DNA of 64,000 nucleotides from Lingula anatina. Lineage: Eukaryota > Brachiopoda > Lingulata > Lingulida > Lingulidae. A model generated the notes under the pieces. The model searched no databases. It was not told where the DNA came from and saw only the letters and a program-made list of their open reading frames with translations. The stretch lies in the NCBI RefSeq assembly GCF_001039355.2, contig NW_019775003.1:128839-192838 (forward strand), read 5' to 3'. Made by a program: the position numbers and the translations under genes. This document shows positions 24,403 through 37,387 of the stretch, one piece after another (the first letter of the stretch is position 1; every line of letters begins with the position of its first letter).

Positions 24403-27400
24403 CTAATTGTAACGTTCCTGGAAAATATAAAAAGTAACTAGTGAGACTGAAGCTTACAAAATTTGAATTTTGACAGTGACCAACCTTCAGCAACACACAT
24501 ATTAAAATCATGCTAATTATTCATGAGACAAAATATCTACAAAGGGGAAGACAAATGCTTAGTCAAAATATCTTAATCATATATCAATTTCTTTTATTTC
24601 AATTTTAACAACAACACTGCTGATAACAGTTGCAAATTATGAAGGTATAGCAGGCCATTAAAAGCGACGTTAACCAAGCTTCAGAAATAACCATCCCCCA
24701 CATTGTTCAAGTAACAGTTTGAACAGAGAGATGTACCACATTTCAGAGAGAAAAGGTAGAAAAAAAAAAGGAAAAGTTGATTAATCTGTAACAAGTCTGT
24801 TTTCTGCATATAGACCTTGAGGAATTTTTGCCGTTACGTGAGAACACCTAGTGTCACAAAAGCTTTTTCACATTCAATATTTGTTCAATTTTGCAAAGCA
24901 CACAACAAGAGTCCACCAAACCCCAGTTCACCAAGGCTTGCTTACCAACATGTGTTTGACATCAGTCATTTTCTCTGTGAGAACAATGCACACATGGTTA
25001 ATAAACGCAACTGATATAAGTGGAATGGAACATGGCTAACAAAGGTCTTCACTCTGAAACCTCACTAGTGTAATCTGTTCATTTTATTTGGCACCATTAT
25101 TTAATTTTGCATGTTAGAACAAAATTAATTTTCGGGTATTTGCAGTGTTAGAATTCAAGACTGAGAAGAAAAATAAACCCACCTGTAAAGTGCTCCTAAC
25201 TCCATTAGCTAAACTAGAGAGCTTTCCAGCTACTTTGGAAACCCCCTGCCTCACACTGTCCTTAATGTCCTGCATGTCTGGTCCAGAGTAACTCGCCTGG
25301 CTGGATGAGGCAGAGGAGGGGCGACCATCACCAAAATAGTCTGAACTAGAAATACCACTGGCACCCTGGAAACGGCTCAAATTTTGTTTTCTTTCAAACT
25401 GAAATAAAAAAAAGGAAGAAAAAGCTGTAAACATCTACAGGATCTCAAAATGTGTCACCCTATTTCATAATTATATAATTATCAAACTAATATCAACCAT
25501 TTATGATATATAATTATATATTTATTTGAGCAAAAATTGAGATAATCTTTAAATGCTTGTATGCAACCAAAGAAGAATTAAGAAACAAAACTATGGTAAA
25601 AGAACTGCTCCTGACACCATAAGTTAACAGGGTAAGAGGTAACAGAAAGGACATTCAGGATAGAGAAACCAAACTTTAAATACATTTGTTGCATACTTTT
25701 TATTTCAAATAAGACAAGGAACAAACATGCTTAATACTGAAAAATGGTTTCATAAAAACATTAGCAAGAAACCACCCTTGATAATATGAATACTCACATC
25801 AGAATCTCTACCACCAAAGTACATATCTGAAGAAATGCCTTTTGCATTGCCGAATTTCTTCTGTGCATCATCTGACACAGGTTCTGCATCATATGTCTTC
25901 TGTCTGCTACGGCCTCCCCTGTAATACATGTGACTTATGATCATTGTGTTCTATCTCACCCATTATCACATCTACCACACTTAATACAACTACCTGTGCC
26001 AACATCTATGTTACCTTATACCACAAACACACACAATGTTTAATTGAAGAGAAAAGGATTGAAACTGCTTGAACAAAAAGCCATGAAAATTTATCAATGT
26101 TGTTAAAAAGTGATTTATGATAAGTGCAATATTGTCTAATAAGAAGCAAAGCTTTGGCTCATCTATTAACATGTTATCTCAAGTGCATATTACTGATTTT
26201 AATTTTAAAAATTCGTGTAACTACTACAAATTTCAATATCTGAACATAAATTAAGTACACAATGATGCTATAATGACTGACATGTCATTTCAAATCTATT
26301 TCAAAGAATCACAGAAAAGTTCACTGCAAGAAAATTGATATAAAGATGAAAGAAATGTTCACTAAAAGGCTAAATGACCAAATGAAGCCAGAAATCAGCG
26401 CCCCTCTCAGCTTACCCATAACTGTCATTTGCTGTTGAACTGAAAGTGAAACCACAACCTTTATATATCAGAGTTTAATCAACAAAACCCTTAACATTAC
26501 TCAACTGCACATTTTTCTAATCAATTCTTCACTCAGAAGTTCTGAGAACTTCCTATACTAGATTAATGCCAACTTCTGCTAATCATTACATTCAATGACC
26601 TGAAGAAAAGATTACTTCCAATTACCTATCATCCCTGTCCTTGGAAGGTATAATATCATCTGAAAAGCTGGACTGCTTAGTCTCAAACCTGTCCATATCC
26701 CATGAGCTGGACTTGGAAGAACTCCCAAAGTCATCAAATTTGGAACCAAATGGACTGTCCTTGTATCTGAAGGAAGAAAATTGCATAAAAATTCATCATC
26801 TTGTGTTCTGTCATGGAATCAATGCAGCTACGCCACATAAACATCACTTCACATGATCACATGTACATTAATAAATAATAAATTTATATATCTTTAAAAT
26901 TATCTCTTGACATCTCAACACTAGACAGTCCTTCCTTGCCAAAAATAGGTATTCAACATACATTTTTGTAAAAACATGACGACTTCACTTACTTTGGGGG
27001 CCCAGAGGAGAATCCCAGCATAGAATCTAGTTCCTCCTCAAAGAAATCCCCTCTTCCCCTTGAAGAATATTTGTCCAGGCGTGGTTCACGCTGCTTTGTG
27101 GGCGTCTCCTGTTCTATTGTCTGCATATCTGACAGAGCAGAGTGGCTCACACCCCTATACGGAAGAAAAAAATTGTGCAGTTATTTGATTAAGGTGATGA
27201 AATGGTACTCCTAACATTTTATAACAAAACTGTTAAGGTTTGCACAAAAGAAATGTACGTTTCTTGTCAACAAGCATGCCAAATATGTGTGAACTCACAT
27301 GTTACTGACAACATGTCCAAACATCTCTCTTTATGCATCTATAACACACTGAAAAATGTTCAACTTAATGCAATTCCACATCTGAGAGAAAGTCACAGAT

Positions 27401-30400
27401 ATCTTCATTACGTCCACGACATCTATATAATGATCATATTGATGACCAAATTAACACAGTTTTACCTGACATTGCCAAAGCCCATTCCCAACCTCTCCAA
27501 CTGCTCAGCTTTCTTTGGATCACTAATCCTGATTTTTTCCTCTTCCTTTTGTCTCTGAATACTCATGTCTTTGTAGGCTAATTTCATAGATGCCCTGTTG
27601 AAAAGAAAATGTGAAAAATATTACAAACCTGCTACACACATGCACTTAAGTACACATCCTATATTTTGAAATATGATTTCTCTAATTATAAAGAAAAAAA
27701 AGCAATAAATTCTTTTTACATTTGCTTTTCTTGTTCTTCTTTTGTCTTTGCCTCTTTCATTTCCCTTGCAGCCTTCATGTCTTCAATTTCTTTATCTTTT
27801 TGCAATGCCTGTGATTCAATCTCCTTGAAATTCGTCCTCACTTTCTGAGCACCGAGGCCTTTTTTTGCACCAAGCTAAAATCAAAATAGGAAGATATAAC
27901 GGTGCTTTATTAGCAACTACAATTATTGGAAAATAACTGTTTATGACACAAAGTCAAAGTAACCTAGTTGAATGATATGGTTATATCACCAATGCTGTCT
28001 ACATACCCCTTTCTTTGCAGCAGCTGGTTTTCTGTTTCCTATAGTAGATTTCCTGGGCTCTGCGGTTTGTAAGGCTTGGGTGGGTGAGATGCTAAGGGCA
28101 GCTTCCACACTAGGACCCTCTGACGAATCTATAATTTTAGGATATAGAAGATGCTAAATTATCTTAATGGATGTGATTGAGTCATATTAAAACTAAAAAT
28201 ACTAATAACATTGTTCTATCCTGTGCAGAATAAGGTTAAAAATACCCATTTCATGATACCCTGTAATTTGCAAGAAAAACAGTACGTAAAGTAACAACAA
28301 CTGCTTTTCAACTTTTCTTGTTTCATGAGAAATGAGAGCTTTTTATCAACCCACCAGTCTCTTTGTTTAAGTTTCCATTTCTAATAGGTACAGGCTGTGT
28401 AGCAGTGTCCTCTACTACACTGGTCTGTGGAGACAACTGGGCTGCAGCATGCTCCTTAAAGAAGTCTACATCAGTGTGGGTGGGGGAGACAGCTTCATGG
28501 TGACCACCATCTACATGGAGCTGAACAGAAAATAAGAAATACTTCTGTATAACAGTTTACATTCTTATATCTGTATATATCTACCTTGTCTACTAAAACA
28601 CTGGCTTAATATGATACAGCCCCATATATCATGATAAACTACCCTTTTCTCAATGTTCTGATGCACAATGCATTGTGAACAAGGGGCTTGAACAAAAGAT
28701 ATTATACAGCTGCAATGATATGGCTAATTGTAGAAGAATCTAGTTGGTTTTTGTCATTGAAACCATTTAACAATAAACAAGACCAGAATATCTCTGATTA
28801 TTGTAACCATTGCAAAAACTATATATTTTCTAATAAAATCATAACTAAACAGGAGCCCCTCCCCATAAAAGAACAAAACAAGATTTATCATCATATACCA
28901 CTGAAAACCGAGCAGATAAACCAATCCACTCCAAGAAAGCCAAAACTATGGATCATTTTGACTTATGTTACAGCAAACAAATATCTCCACATTTCCAAAC
29001 AAATGTGAACATTTCCAAACAAAAAAATTACCAAAACTACCAAGGTAAGAAACAGGATTTTACAAGAATACACATGATCACCCTGAAACCCAAAAACAAA
29101 TTAGTAGTAAAAGTACTGAGCAACATTTTATAAGTAGCCATACCAGAAAAAACAGTAAGCTGTAAAGAAAGGATGGTTTACAAAAAATATATAAAATGTT
29201 AGTTCTGCTCAGAAACTAGGTGTTCAGCTAAAAAACAGTTTGTCACGCTGTTTTTAAGTGTTTCTGAAAAGTGCATGTCAGTTACAGCAACACCAAACAC
29301 CTTGTAAACCTGGATAATAAAATGTATGTTGCACACAGATTAAGCTTACAAACCCTGAATACTCTTTTTAAAATTTTTCTTCTGGTTGGAAAACATACAT
29401 TTTGGAAAAAATCAATATTTTATTGACAATGCATGTCTCATTCTACTCTAGTTCTCTTTAATAATACTAGAAATGAATAAGGCATAGTTCATTGTCAAGG
29501 CCAGGATTCCTTTAGATTAATTACAATTATAATGATATCGAGAAAGTGATACAATTCAAGTTACTAAAGTGCAATATTTATATGGTATACAAGTATTTTG
29601 GGTTTGTAAGATAACAAGCAAGCTAACACTTGTCAGCTGACCTTGCCCAAGGAGTGAGCCAGATTTTTATGGTCATGTCCATCATCAATCCATAGCTGTA
29701 GAAGAGGAAAGTGACCGTGTTAGAACTGATGCATATGTCAGTAGGATACTTTTTGACCTAAGCATAGATTATTGTATTCTGCCTATAGAGCACCAATGGG
29801 GCTAATTCAATGAACAGAAGTTGAAAATTCACACTTTTAACACATTTATTGTAAGAAATATCACGTGCCTGGTTCAAGGCCCAAGGAACTCTATACATTC
29901 AAAAGAACAGTGGAAATCCCATAAGTTCTCAATTATTCTCAGAAACTGGATGTAAATTCACATCAAATGCTTCTTCTTGGAACTTTAAAAGGCTTCATTT
30001 GTTTTAGGGCAAGAACAGTTTTGCAGCTAGGGAGTACCTATATAAAAGTTGAAGGACTGAACAACTAATACCACACAATGCATGCTGAATAGGCAGAATA
30101 TGATATTATTATGTGTTTTTTATTCTTCACTGGGTTTGTATTACATTGCTCAACCTTATCCTCAATAAATTATACTTATGTTTGCAATGAAAGCTCTTGG
30201 CTGACTTTAAACAAACTCGGATGGATGATGCTTACCTTCTGTAAAAAACAATAACATCATGTTTAAATATGAAGAAAAATTTTACATCTATAACAATACT
30301 AAGTTTCATGACAAGTTTATCCTTTTCACAAGGCAAGCTAAGTAGCCTCTTGGTATATTTCACCTTACCTTTGTGCCATGCAGTCTCTGAGCTGCTGTAG

Positions 30401-32298
30401 CCAAGGAGTGTAATTTCTCTCTATACAGTGTAGCTGCTCTGCTGTGGTACTTCTGCTGGGCATCATTAGAGGTACTACCATGTTGTTGGAAAAAAGAATT
30501 CTGAAAAAAGAAAATATTCAACATTGAACATTTTATTTAATCGAGTTATAAATAATTCAGGAAAAAAATGACTTAAAAATCTTATGTTTAGCCACTAAGA
30601 CTTGCGCAGGTACTCTATTAGATTGCCATCATACATTTCACTTTAAAAAACAAATGATATTTCTACATTAGGTAATAACTGTTAAATTCAAATATGTACC
30701 ACTTAAAGGCAAAGAAAAACATTAAAATTGATACCACTGAATGGTTTTAATATATTTAACCCCAACTGTTTAATACTGTGTTAGTATATAGTTTCCTTAC
30801 AGCTGCAGCATTGCCTCCACATTGCATAGCTCTCAGTTGCAGCCATGTCCAGCTCGTGTCCAACTGTGTTGACCGGATAAATGTGACATGGACTCCAAGT
30901 GATCTATGAACTGCTGAGCAATCTATACACAGGAACACTCCATATGTCACACTGGCCCATGTGGGGTTCATGGCACCACAGTCAAAACATTGCTGGAATA
31001 ATAATCAAATAAAGAGTGAATTTATATTTGTATGGGAATGAAACTGTACACCAAACATTTTAAAACTTTCTAGAACAAAACATAATAACAGCACATGAAC
31101 ACTGAAAATTTCATTAAAATAATACTAAATAACAAATAGCAATCAAACCAGTGGTTTAAAATAGTTCAATAACAATACAATATCATTTCAAACTGCTTCT
31201 TGGTGCAACAGTGTCACATCTGCTTTCCCTAAAAGACATACGGTACTTTAGTCTATTCATTCATATTACAACAGTTATGCCCTTAACCAAGTCCACCCTG
31301 AAATACTCGCTAAAAAAATTAGACACTCGAAAGAGAAAATAATCCTACATAAGATTAAGAGAACTCATGGCAGAACACAATATTCACCAGTTGTGAAAAT
31401 ACTTAAACAGAAGTGTCAAAAGCTGAAGATTGAAACCAAATAAAACCCCTTGCTTTACCAGAACCTTAGGCTGCGTTCACATGAAAAATCTATTCTCTAA
31501 AAATCTATTTGCGGTATCTTGTGATCACAGTCTGTGCCCTGAATACCCCACGGCGCAATTACGGGCAGCGTGAGCCAGTTAGTTCCAAAACTGTAATTAA
31601 TTCTCGGCGCTGCCAGTAATTACGCCGCGGGGTATTCAGGGCACAGACCATGATCACAAGATACCGCAAATAGATTTTTAGATTTTCAGAAAATAGATTT
31701 TTCATGTGAACGCAGCCTTAATCTAAAATAGACCGAACAGAGTTTTGTAAGAAACCGATTTAGTGACAAAACATTACAATTCATTTTCACCAGTAGTGAA
31801 AATTCTTAAACAGGCCAGAAGCTGAAGATTGAAACCAATAAACCTCTTGCTTTGCCAGAACCATAGGCTAAAAAAGACCGAACCCAGTTTTGTAACGAAC
31901 CGATTGCGCGACATAAACATCGCAATTCGTTTACTTTTCTTAAGGGTGAGAGATGAGTACTCACACATTGGTTCAGTCACAGACCAATAACCGTTTTGAC
32001 GATTCTGACAGGTAAAGTCAGAACAAAACAATAAAATACAATACTACAATCAACATTCCAGCATTCCAGTTTCTACCAGAAATTGCCGATTCCCACTGCC
32101 ACATGACACTTTTTCTGACTTCCCAGATTGTGGAATATTTCTCAAACAAATAACCTCAAAACGTTATCTTTGGTAACTACTTTGATCAATATATTCTTTT
32201 CCTTGTCTTTTTGCTTTACTACTTACTTTATTTGTAGGAAGTGACCGTAAACGCTTGAAAATTGCCTGAATGTCTTGCTTACTCGGCACGTCTGCCAT
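24403..32298 (-). CDS. ARFGAP2: ADP-ribosylation factor GTPase-activating protein 2/3
   Basis: Fourteen exons, all phase-consistent: 32298-32227, 30992-30801, 30500-30369, 29695-29642, 28520-28355, 28128-28007, 27874-27720, 27594-27466, 27154-26993, 26766-26626, 26439-26416, 25918-25798, 25398-25183 and 24417-24403 (TAG); 566 residues against about 520 in human ARFGAP2/3. The N-terminal ArfGAP zinc finger is CX2CX16CX2C (Cys26, 29, 46, 49), followed by the arginine finger Arg54 in HRSLGVH. Downstream are family hallmarks: KPAAAKKG then [18 protein letters not shown], and [16 protein letters not shown] boxes before [15 protein letters not shown] and LQERYN. This COPI-coat class of ArfGAP triggers Arf1 GTP hydrolysis at the Golgi. 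Invertebrates often have one gene for the vertebrate ARFGAP2/3 pair, so the number in the symbol is arbitrary. Exon 11 is a 24-base microexon. Intron 1 contains a Harbinger-like insertion. Confidence 0.96.
31383..31930. repeat. Tandem duplication in ARFGAP intron 1, one copy split by a transposon
   Basis: Sequence 31383-31465 plus 31719-31785 matches 31789-31930 (CACCAGT.GTGAAAAT, GCTGAAGATTGAAACCAA, AGACCGAAC, GTTTTGTAA.GAACCGATT). The first copy is interrupted by the element at 31469-31717; the second is uninterrupted and acts as an internal empty-site reference. Confidence 0.8.
31466..31720. mobile_element. PIF/Harbinger-like MITE, TTA target duplication
   Basis: A 249-bp element (31469-31717) with ends GGCTGCGTTCACATGAAAAA and its inverted complement, flanked on each side by TTA. 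The inverted repeat continues for about 100 bases, including GCGGTATCTTGTGATCACAG and GTGCCCTGAATACCCC. TTA 3-bp duplications and GGC...GCC-type ends are typical of PIF/Harbinger elements. No ORF. Confidence 0.85.
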
Positions 32299-32394
32299 TT
32301 TCGCTCAACCGGTGACGTCAACGACAGGTTGGCTGCAAGTTCGCAACAAACAAAATACACGGTTTTTATTGGACAACATAGTAAAGTTTACAAT
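32299..32394. promoter_or_regulatory. ARFGAP / AMN1 bidirectional promoter
   Basis: Only 96 bases separate the divergent start codons of ARFGAP (32298, minus) and AMN1 (32395, plus), so both 5' UTRs and the core promoters must overlap or lie within the first introns. No TATA box is obvious. Head-to-head compact promoters are common for animal housekeeping genes. Confidence 0.75.
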
Positions 32395-35300
32395 ATGGCA
32401 GCGGCGGCTGCGAATTATTTTACTTCGGGATGTAATACAGTGCCAACCCTGTTAAACATGTGAGTCTGGTGTGGATCATAGAGTAAACAATAACGAAACA
32501 GACGAAATTCAGAGATATCTTAATTACAAGGCTTTCAGTTATCTAAAAGATGCTCTGCCCCCAGCCTTGTGAGCTCCCCAGCAGTGTCGTCTGGTGTACC
32601 TCACACTTGTCAACAGATTGCCTCAGGGAGTTCAACCCACCACTGAGGGAACTACTGACCAGGAGGCTTTGTTGTCACTTGTTGTGTGTTTATTGTTTAC
32701 AACATGGACAAAATTTCGAATATTATGTCCAAGTTTACAATGTAAAGCTCTCGGCATATATGTACTCAGTAGTGGAATTTGTGTGTTGTATTACTGTAAA
32801 TTACAGCAGGAGTGATAACTCCATTATGAAAAGAATGAGGACACGTTATAGTTAACGTTAGTTCAAGTTATAAGAATATGATAAACCAAACACATGAATT
32901 TTAAATATTATTAAGTGGCATTAAGATTGAAAGCTCTTAGTTTTTTACTTACCTTTTTTAAGTATTGAACTAGTATATATACATGTATTAACTATGAAAA
33001 TGTGGTGTTGAGGGTGATGTATAGCCCCGTAACCAAAAAGTTTTTTTTTTTTCAATTTTAAATGCAAGGTACATGATTACTACTACATGTGAGAGCACTC
33101 CCCCTCTCTCTCTAACACACACAATCATGTAGACTTCATCTTCTGTCAACCAGTCAAACTCAGGGGAAGCCATATCTAAATAGTTAAAAATTCTTTAAAA
33201 CTCCATGACATTCATCAGCCTAGAATTTATGTGATAAATGAGATATCAGGAACAAAAGTACAGTGTGGAATATATTAAAAATTGATTAATTGTCTATGAT
33301 TAGATTAGTACTTTTAGTGACATATTAAACTTCATTCAAAAATTTAATTTTATTCAGCAATCCTCAGATGATTTGGAATTTTATTCACCATAATTTTTCC
33401 TTAATTTGCATTTATCTATTTTCAGATCTGTTTTGTCCATGGTGGGGCACCTATCAGATTATTTGGAAGCATTGGACGGTCTACCACCGAATCTTAAAGA
33501 TAAGTTGCTGCATCTAATGAGTAAAAGAGGATTGATTACAGATGGGAACATTCAGAAAGTAAGGTCTTACTGCTGTGAATGCTACATGTATGGTGGTGTT
33601 GTTATTAATTGTGCTGGGTGTAAAAATGGCTGTAATATTAAACGTTGGATAAAGCTAATTCACAGTGCCTATAATTAAACAAACTGATAACAAAATATAA
33701 TAGTTCCTATCCAGTTGTGGTGTTCACTGTAAAAGGTCTTTTTAGCTTAATTTATACATGTATTAATGCATATAACAGTTGCAGATAAGTGGAATAATTT
33801 TGATATTCACAGAGACTTAGAGTATACATTTTATTTGTTTGTCAAGAATTTTTCTGAAACACTTTGTAAAATTAATTAATGATTTATTAATATACCAGGT
33901 GGTGCATTCTGGAGTTCGGATGCTTGACCTCAGTGAGTCTGATGTCACTGACCAAGGCTTGCAGTATGTTAGAAAGTGTAAAGATTTGAAGAAGATTGAT
34001 CTCAACTCTGCCAAACAGTCCAGGACCAACATCAGCTCAGAAGGTGTGTGCTGCCAGTCTAATTCATCAACCAGCATATGTTATGGTGTTATAATATACA
34101 GGTCTATGAAAGATGCACTGTGAAAAAGTGACATTATTTTTAATTTTTTATATATAGAAAATTTTTATGAGTATACTTATTGAGGGGATGCTTTGAGTAT
34201 GTCTGTTGTGTTGTTGTTGCTTTGACTATATCTGTTGTTCAAATTCGAATTTGGTGAGTAAAGTTTTCACTTTGTGGAATACTGTTATAATGTTGATACC
34301 CGTTTCTTATTTCCATCTGTTGATGTGCTAAAAAATATAGCTTGTACCTTTTTGATGTACTACAACTTTTGTTTGCACAGTTTTTAGTGCTGTGTTTTCA
34401 CTGCCTGATTTATTATTATTATTTTTTTCATTTTGTTTTGTAGGAATTATAAGTGTGGTCACCAGTTGTCGACAGCTTCAGATTATTTACCTACGGCGCT
34501 GTCTGAATGTGAGTGATGATGCTGTTATTGCCATATCTCAGCAGTGTCCACAGCTGAGGCAGCTCAATATTGGAGGCTGTCACCTCATCACTGACAAGTC
34601 ACTGCAGGCTTTGGGTGAGAACTCTAGGTTCCTAAAAAGTGTCAACTTTTCAAAGACAAGGGTAAGTTGACTGGCAGTACTAGTGAAAGGGAAAACTGTC
34701 TAGTCAAATAAGTGATGTGTGTGTATTTATTAAAAAGAAGTTTAAAAAAAGCTGTATGGTCATTTAACTTATATTTTTGCAAATTAATTTTTATCATAAT
34801 AAATTTTTTAGTTTTAAAATAGCTTGATTTTCTTTATTTTAGAAATACTCATCATCATGTGCTATTTTCACATTATTTGGACATTGTTATTTGAAGGTCA
34901 CAGATGAAGGTGTCATAAGCCTAGCCACTGGTGTCTGTTCAGCCTCTTNTTTTTGCAAATTAATTTTTATCAAAATAAATTTTTTAGTTGTAAAATAGCT
35001 TGATTTTCTTTATTTTAGAAATACTCATCATCATGTGCTATTTTCACATTATTTGGACATTGTTATTTGAAGGTCACAGATGAAGGTGTCATAAGCCTAG
35101 CCACTGGTGTCTGTTCAGCCACTTTAAAGGTATGCAGAGTTTTATTTGGTGTAGTATTGCCATTTGTATTGGGTGTGACAGCATTGATTTTGATAGATTT
35201 GACAGAGGTCACTTCATATGGTGTCATTTGCATGGTCACAGAGTACTTGACATTTCCTCTGAAAATATTTATGGTCTCCATTATTTCCTGTTTTCAGCAT

Positions 35301-36109
35301 GCAGTTTACTCATGTACCTTTTAATGTAACATCTTTTACTGATGTATGTCATTAGACAGTTTTTAACAATTTTTGGAGTTTTCTGAAATTGTGATAAAAT
35401 TATGTGATAAAAAAATTTTGTTGCAATTGGCAGAGGTGGAGTACCTGCTCTTTTCTTTGAACTTTAATTTTAAAGCCATATGTCCAGTATGCCATCTGTA
35501 GGACTTTGAGATTTTGAAAACTTTTAAATTAAAGGAAGATAAATGTCAAATTAAGATAATGGACAGGGTATGATAAATTTTTAAAAAGAAGTGTAAAGTG
35601 AAGTACATGTATCTGGATTGATGCAAATATACAGTTCTCAGTAAGCAGTAATGTTAGAAACATTTTCAGAGAAACTTTCCACACATTCCAGGAAATCCAC
35701 ATGGATGGTTGTGTACAGCTGACAGATGAGGCAGTGGAGGCAGTGACCAATTTCTGTCCAGCTATTGATATCCTTCTGTTTCATGGGTGCCCACATATCA
35801 CAGGTAGAACTACATGACTGTGAAACTTTAACAGTAACTGTTATAGCACACAATGCTTGTTTGACATATAGGTTTCAGTATGGAGAATTTCACATTTTCG
35901 AAATATACCATAGTAAAACATTATTTAGTAGCTAAAAGTCACCGTTGCTGAATGGACAAAAAGTACAACCTGAACTCGCCTTCTGAGTCATTATTTAATT
36001 TTGTATCAATGCTTTGCTGTGTTCTACTCCAGACCGTGCCAGACAAGCCATTGAAGATCTGTCCCAGCATGATGCCCACCTGAAGCAAGTGACCTGGACC
36101 ATCTACTAA
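32395..36109 (+). CDS. AMN1: AMN1 homolog, leucine-rich repeat protein
   Basis: Seven exons: 32395-32459, 33426-33558, 33899-34043, 34444-34661, 35073-35129, 35692-35803 and 36033-36109 (TAA); 268 residues against 258 in human AMN1. Family signatures run the whole length: [82 protein letters not shown] and the C-terminal LKQVTWTIY. The body is a run of cysteine-containing leucine-rich repeats as in FBXL proteins, without an F-box. Yeast Amn1 antagonises the mitotic exit network; the animal role is less defined. The Ala-rich first exon ([12 protein letters not shown]) joins in frame (AT|A), with a GTGAGT donor. A second truncated copy of exon 5 at 34897-34944 lies against an N and looks like an assembly artefact. 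Confidence 0.95.
34774..35120. repeat. Direct duplication around the N at 34949 (AMN1 intron 4/exon 5)
   Basis: About 170 bases (34774-34944) recur at 34951-35120 with few differences. The sequence includes the 3' splice site and most of AMN1 exon 5. The left copy stops at the single N; only the right copy reaches the GTATGC donor at 35129. Confidence 0.9.
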
Positions 36110-36471
36110 CATCTGGTAGGGCAGCAACATTGATAGTATTTCCAAGTTGTGAAGACGTATTATGTTGGGACAGTATTTCGATGAAATTGTATGTGTGGAT
36201 ATTCAATATAAAAGTATGTTCTCAAACCTTGACAGCTTTCAGAGGATTCCATGTGAAATGTCTTCCTGTACATGTACTTAGAATGTATATAATATGTACA
36301 TAATAATTTTTAAGATTAATATTTTGTATATGTTCTGTAAATGTTAAAGATACTTGTGTTCACAAGGTGGATGAAGTTGAACTACAAATTAATATTTATT
36401 GGTACATGTATATTTTGTTTGTTTTTTAATGCAAGTTTAAATGTGTAAGTGTTGAATTTTTACAGTTTATC

Positions 36472-36722
36472 ATTGTGATATTTCGCACTTGGTCTATCAT
36501 CAGATTAGAGCCAGTTGTCAGTTGTGTATGTTAAAGGATTGATTGTATACATATGTGTGCCATCCGTATAAGGTTATTTCATGTAAATGATCATGNCTAT
36601 TGTGATATTTCGCACTTGGTCTATTATCAGATTAGAGCCAGTTGTCAGTTGTGTATGTTAAAGGATTGATTGTATACATATGTGTGCCATCCGTATAAGG
36701 TTATTTCATGTAAATGATCATG
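36472..36722. repeat. Direct duplication around the N at 36596
   Basis: 124 bases (36472-36595) recur at 36599-36722 with a single visible difference (CTATCATCAG against CTATTATCAG), joined by N plus two or three bases. Confidence 0.95.
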
Positions 36723-37387
36723 ACAGATGTAACCTTTTATAGGCCATTGTTGGCCTGGTAAGTGTCAAGTATTGTATTCCATAAAATGTATGAATAACAC
36801 CATTTTGTTTTAGAAAAACGTGGCTAATGTTTGTTTCACTTTGTAACCATTCACTGGGTACAATCATCGTATCTATGTTCTGAGCCTACCAGATTGAATG
36901 TACTGTTTAATGCACCCTGCATGAGTTCCAAAAGTCTTTGGAAATTTGTTTCAATTATCAGCATGCCTCTATTATTCCCAATATACTGCAGTGCACTGAT
37001 AATAATTGTGGGTTTTCAGTGATCTCTGAAACTTTGGGTGGTCGGATGTGAGAATGGTTGATTTTAATTGTGTTAGGTGTTCCACAATGAAGCTGCACTG
37101 GTTGATATGGCAGATGACCACCCTGAATGCAACAGGAAGGGAATGCGATTCCATGCATGAAATTAGTGTTGCTTTGCTTAAGTCTTTTAAAGAGACAGCA
37201 GGAGAGAACAGATGAAAGCTTATAGATAGTATGTTTTCAGAGACACAATGCTGTTAACTGTGGGTGTTCATGCAGCGTGTGCATAGCTACCCATTAATCT
37301 TGATGAACTGATTTATGTCTCATCTGTTTTTCCAGACCAGAATGAATAGCCACATTTGTGCACAAGAGGATTATCATCCCACACAGA

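Noticed and set aside
27202-27558. 118-codon plus-strand ORF
   Set aside because: Antisense across an ARFGAP intron and exon 8.
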